Origin: Heterodera schachtii
Lineage: Eukaryota > Nematoda > Chromadorea > Rhabditida > Heteroderidae
Direction of reading: 5' to 3'
Length of the DNA stretch: 64,000 nucleotides
NCBI GenBank assembly: GCA_023374025.1
Contig: SIJG01000096.1
Span: forward strand, 261,822-325,821
Shown here: in pieces, positions 10,015 through 20,459 of the stretch
Layout: each line of letters starts with the position of its first letter
Position numbering within the stretch: the stretch's first letter is position 1
Notes under the pieces: generated by a model
Told to the model about the DNA's origin: nothing
Database searches by the model: none
Seen by the model: only the letters and a program-made list of their open reading frames with translations
Program-made: the position numbers and the translations under genes

Positions 10015-11751
10015 GAATACAAAATTGGGTCCTGCCTAAGCCGCGCCTCCAATAGGTCTGCTCCCGGCGGTTTAATGGTGGGGCGGCCCGCTCTTCTGTC
10101 TATTATATACTTGATGGCCATTCGCAAATTGCTATGCGCCAACGGCTTGCCGTTGGCGGTGTTAATTGTATTCACCCGAACACCCATACGATCAGCATAA
10201 TGGTTACATTTGATATATAAACGCTCAACTCTCTGTGTCTTGGTCAATTGATTTGACGGAATAGCAAACAGTTCACGTTGTTGTTGTTGTTCATCACGTT
10301 GTGCAGATGTTGATGGACCTGGCTCGGGCGAGTACTGTACTCTTACCCTTCTCGGCTGCCTCACTCGTTTTCTTATGCGCACCTCATCATCATCATCATT
10401 CTGGGGGTATGTGCGTTTGGTCCCCCTCCTAGGCGGAGGAACATGAGGCATTTCTTCAACGACAACAGCAGGAGGAGGAGGAGGAGGAGGAGGAGGAGAT
10501 TGTTGCTGCAGCTGTAATGGCTTTTCTTCAATTTTTGGCTCTTTTTTCGGGATACTGTATGGCATTGGCCTCTTTGTAGATTGCAACTCATATTTTATTT
10601 TGGTTGTCGGGGGAGGGAAGTACCCGGCTTGCTTCGATGTGGATGGTCGCGGGTCAACTTCAAGTTTTGGTTCCCTTTTGGAGAAGTGACGAGGAGGAAG
10701 GGGAGGAGGAGCTAGTTCAACTTTCGGTTCCCTTTTGGAGACAGTGCGAGGAGGTGGAGGAGGGGCGAGCTCGATTTTTGGTTCTCTCTTTGCGCGATGT
10801 AGAGGAATTGGTGGAGGTGACGTCGAATCGGCTTTTTGCAACTTTGTTGGTTTTGGATCCCTTTTCAGTTCAACTTTGGGTGTATAACGAGGCGGAGGAG
10901 GTGGAGGATGATCTGGTCGTTTGTGCCTTCGGGTTTGCTCCCACTTGGGAGATGGTGGAGGAGAATAATAAATTTTGTATTTTTTGTTTTTATCTATTCC
11001 CTGCTCTCCGTTTATCTTTCTTCTGCTTGCAAGTCTTTGCTGGGCGGTGTCCATTTCCTCAATTTCATCTGCATAGTCAGGCAATATTGGTATATCCCCA
11101 TAATTTTGTGATGGTGTTGGCAACAGATACCCGCCTTCCAACATTTGTTCATCGTCATCATCACTTTCGGGCAGCGGAGCAGCCGCCGCCTCAGCGAGTA
11201 GATCACGTACTACCGGTTGTTGTTGTAAGTCACGACGCCTTTGCTGCCATTGGTTCAAACGACCATGTTTCAGAGAAGAGTGATGGTGGCTTTTCTTTGT
11301 TCTTTGAGGACGCGGTGGACGAGGAGGACGAGGCGGATGACTATCGTCAGATGAGGAAGAATGCTGATCGGGTGGACTGGGAGGCCCACGGGGGTATTGA
11401 GGAGGAGGAGGTGGAGGAGGTGGTGGTGGTGGAGGAGGAGCGGGAGGCCGTGGCTGAGTGTTGACGATTTCTCCGTCATCATCAGCAGCATCCCCATCTC
11501 GCTTTAGCAAAACGCTCAAGCCTTTGGTCAACTCAACTTTGGTTGGTCTATCTGCCAGCTCTCTTCGCATTTGCAGATAACGCCTAAGCTGTTGGTTGTA
11601 CCGGACATTTTTTGTTGTCGGATTAGTCCGTTCCCCCCTGGCACGGTCCAAGTCATGTCCTTACCGCATCCAAATTAATCACTCCCGTATCCGACGCTGA
11701 GGTTAGCCCTCGGTAAATTTCTTGTGGAACAAGCAAAAATTTATTAGCCAT
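9921..11751 (-). pseudogene. Maverick Pro-rich protein, N-terminal frameshift
   Basis: ATG 11751 opens MANKFLLVPQEIYRGLT..., but this frame meets a stop near 11655. The following frame, from about 11651, continues with ERTNPTTKNVRYNQQLRRYL and stays open for some 570 residues. The two belong together: a conserved N-terminal module, then a long disordered region with poly-Pro tracts and four repeated KREPKIEL-like motifs, then an ordered C-terminal segment (ADRMGVRVNTINTANGKPL ... GADLLEARLRQDPILYSW). The function is unknown. The N- and C-terminal modules resemble conserved but uncharacterised Maverick proteins. The frameshift is seen directly. A spliced 5' end was considered, but no in-frame acceptor fits. 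Confidence 0.65.
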
Positions 11752-11787
11752 TTTACAATGAGCGTAAAAAACAAAATTGTCGGGTAT

Positions 11788-12093
11788 TTATGCGTTTTTG
11801 GTCACAAACGATTTCGCGACTTCAATTAACACGGGTGTTAGGAGGGCGGCAAACAATCCTCCAAATCCTGATCCTTTCTGAACAAGCACACGTCTCGCAC
11901 CGCGTTCACTTCTCGCTCTGCTCATCCGTCGCACAGTTTCCACGTAGGGCATCAGTCTTCTTTTCTGTCGACTAGTCAGCCGAAAACGCGAAGCCACAAG
12001 ATTTAGGCAAATTTCCACTAGCGCTAATAGCTGTTCGCTGTTCGCGTGACGTAACATCTTCCTACACTTTTTAGAGGATTTGGTCCTCGCCAA
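11788..12093 (-). CDS. Small basic Maverick protein with hydrophobic C-terminus
   Basis: The frame has 101 residues from ATG 12093. It contains a helical segment (SEQLLALVEICLNLV), a strongly basic middle (SRQKRRLMPY ... RRMSRARSERGARRVLVQ) and a hydrophobic tail (GGLFAALLTPVLIEVAKSFV). Small proteins of this composition recur beside the ATPase gene in Mavericks and are thought to be minor structural proteins; the exact role is unknown. It lies between the ATPase relic and the Pro-rich gene on the same strand, consistent with one gene block. No break is visible. Confidence 0.65.
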   Translation of the reverse strand: MARTKSSKKCRKMLRHANSEQLLALVEICLNLVASRFRLTSRQKRRLMPYVETVRRMSRARSERGARRVLVQKGSGFGGLFAALLTPVLIEVAKSFVTKNA

Positions 12094-12159
12094 CGCACAC
12101 AGCCAGTCCGAGTTGTCTTTTATTAGCTGTCCTATGTTTATCTGTGTTGTTGTTGACTA

Positions 12160-12790
12160 TGGTCCTCCATTTTTGGGAATGAACACAACAATGCCTTCGT
12201 CTTCCTCCTGCTCGTCCTTAAATATATTTGTGCGAAGACGTAGCGATGGGTCCGATGACGCATGCATATCGATCAGCAAGTAGCCGTAGGGACGGGCGGT
12301 CGCTTTGCGGTAAGCATCCAGAAAGTAAGTCGAGCTGACGCGGGAAAAGCTGCACTCCAACATTTCTGATTGACAACAGAGAGTTGGGTGCGCGCATCAG
12401 TACCAGGTATTGGGAGGATAGGCGCGCCACTTTGATCCTTTTCTCGAACAAATTTTGTGTGACAAAACTACCGCAAATTGATGATGGTGGGATTTTTTGG
12501 TGAACAACTCCGACAAATATCGCTCATCAATGGACAACATGAGGTCATCCAATATCAACAAAAGGGGTTTGGGCAAACGTTTGAGCAGCTCTTCGGATGG
12601 AACTCCCGCATAAACATCAACCCCGCTTTTTGAAGTACGGAACGGCGGAGTTCATTTCACCAAAGCAATAAAGAATGGAGACTGGGTTCGGGGTAATTAA
12701 CTCGGAGGACTCAGCAATGAATTTCAGTAAGAAACTGGGTTTTACCGTGAGGAGGGCCCCGAAATAATTAACCCAAAGGGCAATTTAAAA
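12160..12790 (-). pseudogene. Maverick FtsK/HerA-type packaging ATPase, several frameshifts
   Basis: Reading leftwards, three frames together give an almost complete small packaging ATPase. The Walker A region is near 12745-12760 (IISGPSS then GKTQF, separated by a frame change). The Walker B segment is near 12560 (LLLILDDLM), followed by SIDERYLSELFTKKSHHH. A third part (RIKVARLSSQYLVLMRAPNS) is followed by AYRKATARPYGYLLIDMH and an acidic end near 12160. At least four frame changes or stops separate these pieces, so no functional enzyme can be made. In intact elements this ATPase is thought to pump DNA into capsids. Confidence 0.85.
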
Positions 12791-12884
12791 CTAATATCTT
12801 TATTTGAAAACGCTTGTGAATTTAACATTTTTTATTGTGATCAAGTGAAGTGGTACAATTCCAAGGATTTAAATATGTTTTCGT

Positions 12885-13658
12885 TTACATATTGGTGGTT
12901 GTGGCTTTAAGGTTCTCAAAAAATTCGTCGAGTGTTTTGTCAATGTCACCGAGGTCATCCTTCTTTTCTTCTTCCGTCTTCACTTCAACAGTGTTCTGTT
13001 CCGCAGCGGGTGCCGTGGTGACGGGCTTCTCTTGCACAGCGGCTGATTGTTGGTCTTGTTGTTGTTGTAGTGGTTGCTGCTGCTGTTTTTCAACAGCTGG
13101 TGCTTGAGATGTCTTCTTTTGGTTTTCTCCCACCGGTTCCGAGAGCAGAATGTCACTGATCACTTTCATCGCAGTTTTGGCTTTTTTCAAACGGGCCCCG
13201 TCCTGCACAGTGCTGTCCGCAATCAATCCGGCCTCCACCAATTCGAGCGCTGCTTTTGCCTTTCGCTTGAGGTCCCGTTCTTCGTCCACGTGTTGGGTTA
13301 GCGGAATTTCACAGGACTCAGAGGGCAGGTCGCCGTATGGAAGGTTGAACACGCGCGACTTGTTCTTCAGTCGGAAGAAGCAGTGGCCCGGCAATTCGTA
13401 GACCACGTCGAATGGCACAAACTGGACTTTGTCGATGCGCGTGCACCAAATCGTGACCCCCTCCTTCGTCACCATGGTGTCAACCTCCACCTCAGTTGCC
13501 TTGCATGAGCGGCAGCGACCGCTCTCGTCAAACGGCAGAAATCGGGGAGTGGACAGACGTGGGCCGCTAATCGTCAGACCCGATGTAGTCACGGTAATTT
13601 CCGCTTCGCCGAGAATTTGTCGGAGCAAGCCCCGCTTGTCGTTCATGTTGATGGCCAT
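12885..13658 (-). CDS. Unknown 257-residue protein with C-terminal Gln/Glu-rich tail
   Basis: The frame is uninterrupted from ATG 13658. The N-terminal ~120 residues look like a compact beta-rich domain (ITVTTSGLTISGPRLSTPRF, CRSCKATEVEVDTMV, VQFVPFDVVYELPGHCFFRL) with one CxxC. The rest is helical and basic, then low complexity (poly-Gln at ~13035-13085, Glu/Lys/Asp near the end). Codon use is GC-rich like the Maverick genes and unlike the AT-rich neighbours. I do not recognise the family. It points away from the gene at 13851 and shares an upstream region with it. It may be Maverick cargo or a host gene. Confidence 0.6.
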   Translation of the reverse strand: MAINMNDKRGLLRQILGEAEITVTTSGLTISGPRLSTPRFLPFDESGRCRSCKATEVEVDTMVTKEGVTIWCTRIDKVQFVPFDVVYELPGHCFFRLKNKSRVFNLPYGDLPSESCEIPLTQHVDEERDLKRKAKAALELVEAGLIADSTVQDGARLKKAKTAMKVISDILLSEPVGENQKKTSQAPAVEKQQQQPLQQQQDQQSAAVQEKPVTTAPAAEQNTVEVKTEEEKKDDLGDIDKTLDEFFENLKATTTNM

Positions 13659-13850
13659 TTTTGTCGGTAGAATTAAGAATGATTTGCAAAATTGAGCGGA
13701 AGTTCAAAAGCGTGCCGACTTTATATGTTTTCGTTCGACTAGGCTCCGCCCACTTTTCGACAGTTCGAAGCTCCGCCCATTTTCAGTTCGCAACGTTCAC
13801 CCGCCCAAAACCACGATTCATTTGCAAAATTTACAAAAATTCCATCGAAA
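13659..13850. promoter_or_regulatory. Shared upstream region of two divergent unknown genes
   Basis: Only 192 bp separate two divergent ATGs (13658 minus, 13851 plus). The segment contains related words in both halves (GGCTCCGCCCACTTTTCGAC and GAAGCTCCGCCCATTTTCAG), i.e. a CTCCGCCCAYTTT motif repeated twice. Coordinated control of both genes is inferred from the layout and repeat. Confidence 0.4.
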
Positions 13851-14310
13851 ATGTCCTCCCCAAGCAAATACTCTCCGGCAAAAAGCTCCCCCATCAAAAA
13901 GGAGAACAATGTTGGAAAAGCTGAGCTTCCGATTCCTTCCTTGAAAGCGCCCACCCGTAAGCAGCAATCAAAAAATGTGGGAATGAATGGCGGGGAGGAG
14001 CAGCAGCCGGCAATGAAAAAGCGAAAAGTCGAGGACCGTGAGCTGTGGAAACTCGTCAAAGGGAAATACATGCTCGGCTTTTATTTGTGCGCAGGTATTT
14101 TTTTTAATTTTTAATCAACAGTCAACCCCATTTTTAGCTGATTGGGGCAAGCTCTACAACAACAAAGAGAGGGTCCGTCGCAATGAGAATGGGGAATTCA
14201 CGCTGAGCTTTGATCTGTGCGAAGAGTGCGCTCTGGCCAATGTTCGCGCAACCGACATTTTGGCGCCGCCGAAAGCAAAGAAGCGCACCGAGAAAACCGA
14301 AGAACAGTAA
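13851..14310 (+). CDS. Unknown basic protein, two exons
   Basis: Exon 1 is 13851-14094 and exon 2 is 14138-14310. The 43-bp intron (gtattt ... tttttag) joins in phase 1. The product has about 138 residues. The first 65 are Ser/Pro/Lys-rich and look disordered, with a nuclear-localisation-like KKRKV. A more ordered part follows (ELWKLVKGKYMLGFYLCA, FTLSFDLCEECALANVRA) with a CxxC, and the tail is basic. No family is recognised. It is divergent from the 257-residue gene. A nuclear role is a guess based on the KKRKV motif. Confidence 0.5.
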
Positions 14311-14857
14311 AAAAAATATCCGAAATTACATAATACTAATAATTTGTAGTGCTAATTTTTCAATTAATAAAATTCAAATTGCTTTTAAAGGAAGTGGTTA
14401 AGGGAAGAGGGTTAATAAATATATGCTGAGTATACACTTTAACTGGTATCTAATTATATTTTTGTCCAGATCCTAAGCTCATTGTTTAAAGTTCAAATAA
14501 AATTAATATCCCAAAATTTTTATTTAAATTGTTATTAGGAAAAAATAAAAAGAAGAAAAATCATTAAATATTATCCGATCATCCTTTTTTTTAAATTTTT
14601 ATCCTCCTTTTCTTCTCACACCATTCTTTCGTTGTCGTTGACCAGCTGGCACGATTCAGCCTGAATAATTGAAAATTAAAACAAAAATTAAATGGGAAAT
14701 GCCACACTACCCGGCACACGATGAGAAGTGGACTCTGCGGGGCGGTTTGGAACCGCCAACGGACCAGCAGTGCCAAGACCCAGCGCTGAAATTGGAAAAT
14801 CAATTTTCAAAATTCGAAATTCAGCACTCCCCCCCCCCCCAACATAATCATAAAATT
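14311..14857. other. AT-rich spacer with a small GC-rich patch
   Basis: 14311-14640 is AT-rich and holds nothing recognisable. 14700-14800 is richer in GC and might be an exon on either strand, but neither frame nor borders are convincing. Confidence 0.25.
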
Positions 14858-15386
14858 TTAATTAAACAAATTAATATGAAAACGCCCACCCGAAGTGCGC
14901 GCCTGAAAGGCGCTCAAAGTCGCAGCGGCAGCGCGGTGCCGAGTGGAACGGCGACCATTCACCGTATAAGTTCGGCCTCGCGTGGCACAAACCAGCAAAC
15001 AGCAGCACAAAGCCACCTTAAAGAATTTAAAATATTTTTCATAAACAAAATATTTTCAACTTAATAATAAATAACATTTACTTACCGTAAGCAATAGGAA
15101 GAAAATTTGGAGCACAGTAAGCAGCAGCAGCACGGAGCCCGAGGAAAGAGAGACGGGTGCCGATTCTGGAAAAAAATTGTTTGAAAAATTAAATCATAAA
15201 CTAACAGAAAAAAATACCATTAGGAATGTGAGGGGGGTTTGAAAGGAATACGGTAATGTTGCGCACCATTTGGTGAACACAAATCACCGGTTTTTTGTAG
15301 CCGGGAAAGTGATAACATAAATTGTCCATCACAGGACAAACACAATTGTTGAGTGGAAGCCAAGAAAAATTGGTAGGGCTATTCAT
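14858..15386 (-). CDS. Small membrane-anchored protein, three exons
   Basis: The exons are 15386-15218, 15165-15086 and 15016-14858 (stop). Both introns have gt/ag borders and phases agree (1, then 0). The product is about 135 residues. It has a Cys- and Asn-containing N-terminal part (NNCVCPVMDNLCYHFPGYKK, a possible N-glycosylation site NIT), then two adjacent hydrophobic runs (SVLLLLLTVLQIFFLLLT, VALCCCLLVC) and a basic Arg-rich tail. The hydrophobic runs followed by Arg fit a membrane segment with a cytosolic tail. No signal peptide is seen at ATG 15386, so an upstream exon may be missing; a good donor at about 15490 follows an open stretch but does not join in frame. Confidence 0.45.
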
Positions 15387-15399
15387 TTATCTAGTAGGA

Positions 15400-16127
15400 A
15401 TTTATTGGAAAGCGAAAAAAAAAAGTACAAAATGTTTATTGGGGAAGGAAAGTGATGGCCAAGTGACCCATTTCTCCCACAGATTACTTACAATTCTGTC
15501 AACGATCAGCGGAAGAGCGTCCGAACAATGGCCGCCATATACAAAAGGCGGTGCCCGCCGCTTCACATTCATAATATTTCCTTCTCCAAAGTTTCCATTG
15601 AATTGCCCCCCCAGCCAAATCCATCGCATATTTGACCCTTCAATCCCTTCTCTGACATCGCTCCCCCCCCATCCTGTCAAAATTCCATTGAGCGGCGGCA
15701 AGTTGCCAGATGTCACCGCGCCACCACCCACACCCCCCTCCCCCTCCCCCGCTTTGTCAATTACTTCCCATTGTTTTCGCGCACTGCAACATCTCGGCGC
15801 AACATTCCCTTTCGCGCACTGCGATAACTCGGCGCAACATTCCCCACTCCCCCTACCACCCTCCCTTTTTTCGAGTCCATAAATCAATCATAATTTCGCG
15901 CAATTAGCACCCCGCCCCTCTCCCGGCCATAAACCAATCAATCACTCCCCCGAAAAAACCCCCAATACCCTCGGGATGTCGGCGTCTTCAAAGGGAATCC
16001 CGCCCCCACCACTCCCGAACACCTGCCAAAAGCGGCAACATCAAAGCACAAAAGCGCCCCACACCCTGGCGTTCGTGCGCGAAAAACATTTCGCGCACTG
16101 CGATAAGTAGGGGGGGGGGTAACTACT
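15400..16127. other. GC-rich non-coding stretch with repeated CGCGCACTGCGATAA words
   Basis: A C-rich region follows the membrane gene. The word TTTCGCGCACTGCGATAA, or a close form, occurs at about 15777, 15820 and 16090, twice followed by CTCGGCGCAACATTCCC. There is a poly-G run at 16110-16119. The open frames here are low complexity, and no gene is supported. Confidence 0.35.
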
Positions 16128-16688
16128 AGTGAGTAAATTCCAGACTATTGAGAATTTTTAAAAAATAATAAGAAATTTTGCAAGTGTTAGTATTTAGGTA
16201 TGATAAATTTCTTATTTCATTTTCTGATTCGTTAAAAGGTTAGGTTGGTATAACTGAGTAAAACGTCAAACCTAGTGTCAGTGTTAGACAAAATGACTCA
16301 TAGTGCCAAATATCGATATTTTGGGGCGATAATTCAAAAAAAACTGATCAGTCAGTGATCATTGCCTTTTTTGCTTTGGTTGTTCTGATCATCCGAACTT
16401 GCGCATCTTCAACTAACCAAATAATGTGGCTACAAATAGATTGAAATATCACAATTTTTTGATTTCAAATTCTTTAGCACTCTCTTCTTTTCCAAAAAAT
16501 GTTAACAATTTTTTTTTTTTGGTTAGTTGGAGATGCGCAATTTTATCGTTTTACTCAGTTATACCAACCTAACCTTTTAAAAAGTACGAATTAAAAAATG
16601 AAATAGGAAAATTTATCATACCTAAATATAACACTTTCAAAATTTCTTATTATTTTTAAAAAATTCTCAAGTGTCGAATTTACTCACT
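16128..16688. mobile_element. MITE with ~130-bp terminal inverted repeats
   Basis: The left arm starts GTGAGTAAATTC near 16130 and runs past GGTTAGGTTGGTATAACTGA (~16240). The right arm is its complement, TCAGTTATACCAACCTAACC (~16555), ending GAATTTACTCAC at 16687. Shared inner words include TTAGGTATGATAAATTT and GCGCATCTYCAACTAACCAA. No transposase frame is present. The exact outer border and target duplication could not be fixed. Confidence 0.7.
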
Positions 16689-16795
16689 GTCGAAATGGTC
16701 CAGTGTCGAAAATGTTGGAAAACAGTGAAAGTTTTTGAAATAGTTCAGTGTCGAAATTTCTCTATGTCGAAAACGTAGTGTCGAAATTACATAGC
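16668..16795 (+). repeat. Degenerate TGTCGAAA array
   Basis: The word (AG)TGTCGAAA or a close variant occurs seven times in about 125 bases, beginning in the last bases of the neighbouring MITE. Spacing is irregular (10-40 bases). Confidence 0.5.
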
Positions 16796-17069
16796 GCCGC
16801 CTATATATATATGCGATTCTTTTTCGTCTCTATCATTCTACATAAGCCTGACACATATACCCACACAAGAATAAATGTTGTCCTCGCGATGCGAATTTTT
16901 GCTCTACTAAGTTTTACGCGTCAAGCAGTCGGCTTTTACGCTTTCAATCAAAGTTTAAACGTCAATTAAAACATTACACATTTATCCAATGACCATACTC
17001 ATTTTCTTCAGTAGAACTGGTACTCGTGTAGTTTACCTGACCAATTCCATATACATTTTCAGATGCCAA

Positions 17070-17384
17070 CAAATGTGTTTTAGAAATTAATGAAAATAAG
17101 TTTTAAGGGGTTTTTGAGTTCACTGATCACGAATCCGGGCTCAGTTCAGCGCTACAGTTCACTACATGAGCTGTACAGGGACAATAAATTGATAGGCTTC
17201 CTATACCACTAACACCCTCATGGGCAAGGTGCCCATGAGGATATTATCCATACAATTTTCTAATTTTATTTTTGTTCGAGTTCGCATCAGGGGTTCGAAA
17301 TTGGCCAAAATGGGTTCTGTATTTGTGATCAGCGACCTCGAAAACCCCTTAAAACTTATTTTCATTAATTTCTAAAACACATTT
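17070..17384. repeat. Foldback copy of the CGCTGATCACGAATC repeat family
   Basis: The arms are AAATGTGTTTTAGAAATTAA ... TTTTAAGGGGTTTTTGAG on the left and the complement ending CTAAAACACATTT on the right. Each arm contains the family core (CACTGATCACGAATCC; inverted as TGTGATCAGCGACC). The centre holds a small hairpin (CTCATGGGCAAGGTGCCCAT). No coding potential is seen. Confidence 0.75.
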
Positions 17385-18379
17385 ATAAAGTTGAGTTTCC
17401 TTTTTTCAATGTAATTATCAGTGTTTGCTCTTTTTTGTATTTACAATTCCCGAAACATTACCCTTTGTTTGATACCAAGAATGGGTGCTTTGTCTAAGTA
17501 TGGCAAAAATCATGGTCTATGAAACTGAAGGTGGTCATTGATTTGACGCGTACGCTATGCTTGGAAGCGTAAAATCGTTTGGATGCGTTAACTTCAGTAG
17601 AGCCAATTTTTCCCGATGTTTAAAACTTTTCTTTATTTTTTGGAGTCATTTTTCATTTTCTTAGTTGTGCATAATTTACATTAAATGTTTATTGTAGTAT
17701 TTCATCATTTATTTAGCGCAGAATGCCTTTCCTGTATATATTTTTGTTGTTCAACGTCGTCTGTGCCGACTTTGGCAACGAAGGACTCTCTCAGGTGGAT
17801 GGATGGCGAGGGGCAATGGGGTGACAAGAAATGACACTTTGACCCGGGTTGGAGTACTTCAAATTTTCGCGGCGATCCCATATTTATGTTTTTGAAAAAA
17901 AAATTTTTTTGTTGCAAGCGGGAAACAGCGGGGCCAGAACGAGTGGGTGGGAGCAAATGACGCAGCAAATCGTTTCAACCACCAGTCGCAAATTTTAAAA
18001 AATACCAAAATCCAGGAATTTTTCACAAAAAACGAAAAATTTTTTGAAAAAAATTTCGATGTAATTTTTTCTGAGAAATTCATAAAAATTGGGGAGATGA
18101 CCCTGCAAGTGATGAGAGAGTGGGAAGAGGGAAGATATTTTGTTTTCTTCTGAAAATTTAGAAAGCTTAAAACAATTTCTTAAAATTTTAGAAAAAAAAA
18201 ATATTTTTTTTTGCGGCGTCGTTATCCAGGCGATGTTTCGGCCGGCGACGTTCCGGGTTTTGGGGGAAAACGATCTCCCAAATGGAATACCAACCACAAA
18301 TCACCACTTCCATTCCAATTTCAGCTCGTCTCGTCCCTTTGGCATTTTGAACGCTCGAAATGAACGCCGAAAAAACGAA
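17385..18379. other. Mostly non-coding, possible minus-strand exon near 17700-17970
   Basis: 17700-17970 is somewhat GC-rich and open on the minus strand (SPRKFEVLQPGSKCHFLSPH ...), but without clear splice borders. 18200-18379 is open on the plus strand ahead of the mucin-like gene and may be its 5' part. Otherwise the region is AT-rich. Confidence 0.25.
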
Positions 18380-20455
18380 ATGGACAAAAATGAAAGCGAA
18401 AGCTGTTCCGCCGCGGCTCCGTTCTTCCAAATTTTTAAAGTGGGTTAATGTATAAATAGTTGAGGGAGGCTAAAATTTGGGTAATACTCACTATAGATGG
18501 TATTTTCTAAATATTTTTGGGGTCGCTGAATGCTAATCTGACATCCATATCACTTCAAACCCCGGATCCGAATTCAAATTTTTCGAGTTTTCACCATTTT
18601 GGTTCAAAACCGATACAAATACACGGAAACAAACCGAAACTCATTAATACACCAATAAAAGAATGCTTAAACCATTTTTAAACTAAAAATGCTTATTTGT
18701 TAGTTGAAAATTTTAATGTTCGTTTTTGTTTGACTTCAGGTCGGGGGTCGTCAATTGGTCAGAATGGATGCTGGATTCGTAGTCAGCCCCCAAAACATAA
18801 ATCAAATTTTTATTAATTCAAGTTAAGCTTATATAATTGCAAATATCCGATTTTTGGGACAATTTAAATATCCGCTTTGCTAACTATTTACAATAAATTA
18901 ATTATTTTTGTAAAATCAATCAGATTTCGACAAAGTTTCTGCCGCTTCTGCTCTTCCGGCGATGGCCTGGTGTCCTCCTTTTCGTCGCATTGTCTCAATT
19001 TATGGACTCATCATTGGCCATTAAGCCGGTAAAAAATTATTTGCGGTACCTGGGAATACTTTTCATATGTGTCTGTGTGAGCACAGACATTCCTCTTGGT
19101 TGTATGATCTCTTCTCGAAAAATTTTAAAATTTTTTTTGAAAAATTTAGCGAAAATTTTTGGAAGATTTGGGTGAGGCTAGGTCTGGGGGGGGTACCAGC
19201 AAGGAAAATCTAAAATTTTCAACATTTTCACTTAGGAAACGAAAAAATATTTTAAATTTTTTTCAAAATATGGATTTTCCATGTCGATGTTTTGTCCCGG
19301 TGACCTTTTGTCCTGAGAGTTTCAGTGCCGACGTTTTGTCCTGCTCTAATTTAAAACAATCAAAGAAAATGTGCATCAAAACCAAATACCCTTTCAGCAT
19401 TTGGGCAAGAAAAATTGTTCAAACAAGACAGAGCAAACGACTACTCCGACAACAACAACTGTCCCAACGACGACTGTCCCAACGACAACGACGACGGCAC
19501 GCCCACAACCACAAAATGATGTGCAGCGGCCATCAAGCAGCTCCAATGTTGACCTGTTCAAAAGTTTTTGGAACTTTCTGAATACGATATGGCTATTGTA
19601 TGTTTTTCTTTGAACCAAAATTAGGCAAAAAAGCTCTAAAAAATAAAAAATTTGAGAAAATCAAAAGACAATAAAAAAATTCGATTATCTTTCCTTACCT
19701 AGTAAAAATCTATTGGGAAGATTTCAATGGAAACAAAAAACTTAATATTTCAATTTTTTTTTCTTTTTTGAAAATTCTGCAACTTTTGTTTTCAGTAACA
19801 CATGTCTTACAAAAAAAAGAATTAATAACAAATTTTGAAAATGAAAATTTCTTATTTTTTTAGCGGGGCGTTATAGGCTAGCGATTTTTCGTTAAACATG
19901 TAATTAATAGAATTTTCCACTTTTAGTCCCGTCACCATCTTTGCATTTGTCTTATTGCTGTCTGGTGATGGCGACATCAGAAGGCGCCTTTTCAATTCAG
20001 GAGGTAAGTTTTCCCGCTTAATTTGTTAATTGAAAAAATTCAAAATTTCTTAAAAATACGGGGAATTGGATCTTTTAGCTGGTACCAACGCGAAAAAAGA
20101 AAAACTTTCAGCAAATAATTTATTTTTATTTTATTAATAATCAGACATTTCAAATGTATGTTTTAACTTAGTGCCCACTCTTCCTGAACTCCAACCAGCT
20201 GTTGTTAAACAACCCATTGCTGAACTCCCGGCAATTGTGGAGCCTGCTGTGCTCGTGCCTGACCTTGGTGACCCAATTCAACCGGATGGACTGCTGGTGC
20301 TCGACGAGGTTGATCAGCCCGACGACGGACCCGTCGCTGATGCTCCTGACCAACCTTTGCCGCCTCAATTGCGAAATCTGCCAGAAAATAGCCCCGCCGA
20401 TCTTAGTCATTATGTGGTCGCTTTCGGGCACCAATTTAACGGAAATATTGTTTAG
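18380..20455 (+). CDS. Mucin-like single-pass membrane protein, five exons
   Basis: The exons are 18380-18439, 18924-19028, 19398-19597, 19927-20003 and 20172-20455. All four junctions have gt/ag borders and compatible phases (0, 0, 2, 1), giving about 241 residues. Order: a short N-terminal part, then a hydrophobic run (FLPLLLFRRWPGVLLFVALS) suited to a signal peptide or anchor. A Thr/Pro stalk follows (TTTPTTTTVPTTTVPTTTTT). A transmembrane segment is created across exons 3 and 4 (NTIWLF then PVTIFAFVLLLSG) and is followed by RRR. The Pro/Asp-rich tail (LLVLDEVDQPDDGPVADAPD) ends ...HQFNGNIV. The stalk would be O-glycosylated and extracellular and the tail cytosolic; this is inferred from composition. 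No family is recognised. The start at 18380 is the least certain point. Confidence 0.6.
18515..18800. repeat. Foldback copy of the CGCTGATCACGAATC family inside intron 1
   Basis: The left arm is GGGGTCGCTGAATGCTAATC plus CATCCATATCACTTCAAACC. The right arm is the complement (GGTCGGGGGTCGTCAATTGG ... GGATTCGTAGTCAGCCCCC). It lies wholly within the first intron of the mucin-like gene and accounts for most of its length. The arms are more diverged than in the 23.1 kb copy. Confidence 0.6.
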
Positions 20456-20459
20456 CGGA

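Larger units (their letters stand above)
3673..12790. mobile_element. Decayed, internally deleted Maverick/Polinton element
   Basis: Seven adjacent genes match the Maverick/Polinton gene set. They are polymerase B (plus strand) and, all on the minus strand, a pX-like protein, penton-like minor capsid protein, chromodomain integrase, Pro-rich protein, small basic protein and packaging ATPase. The block is denser in genes and richer in GC than its surroundings. A double-jelly-roll major capsid protein, the maturation protease and the polymerase palm are missing. At least three genes carry frameshifts. Long terminal inverted repeats and a 6-bp target duplication, usual for intact copies, were not found, so the outer borders given are only the outermost recognisable genes. 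The two genes at 12.9-14.3 kb may also belong to it. Confidence 0.85.

Noticed and set aside
10604..11464. Long plus-strand frame opposite the Pro-rich Maverick gene
   Set aside because: It is the complement of the poly-Pro and KREPK repeats and lacks sensible composition.
16380..16560. hAT-like status for the 16128-16688 MITE
   Set aside because: No 8-bp duplication or CAGGG/TAGNG end could be found; its superfamily is left open.
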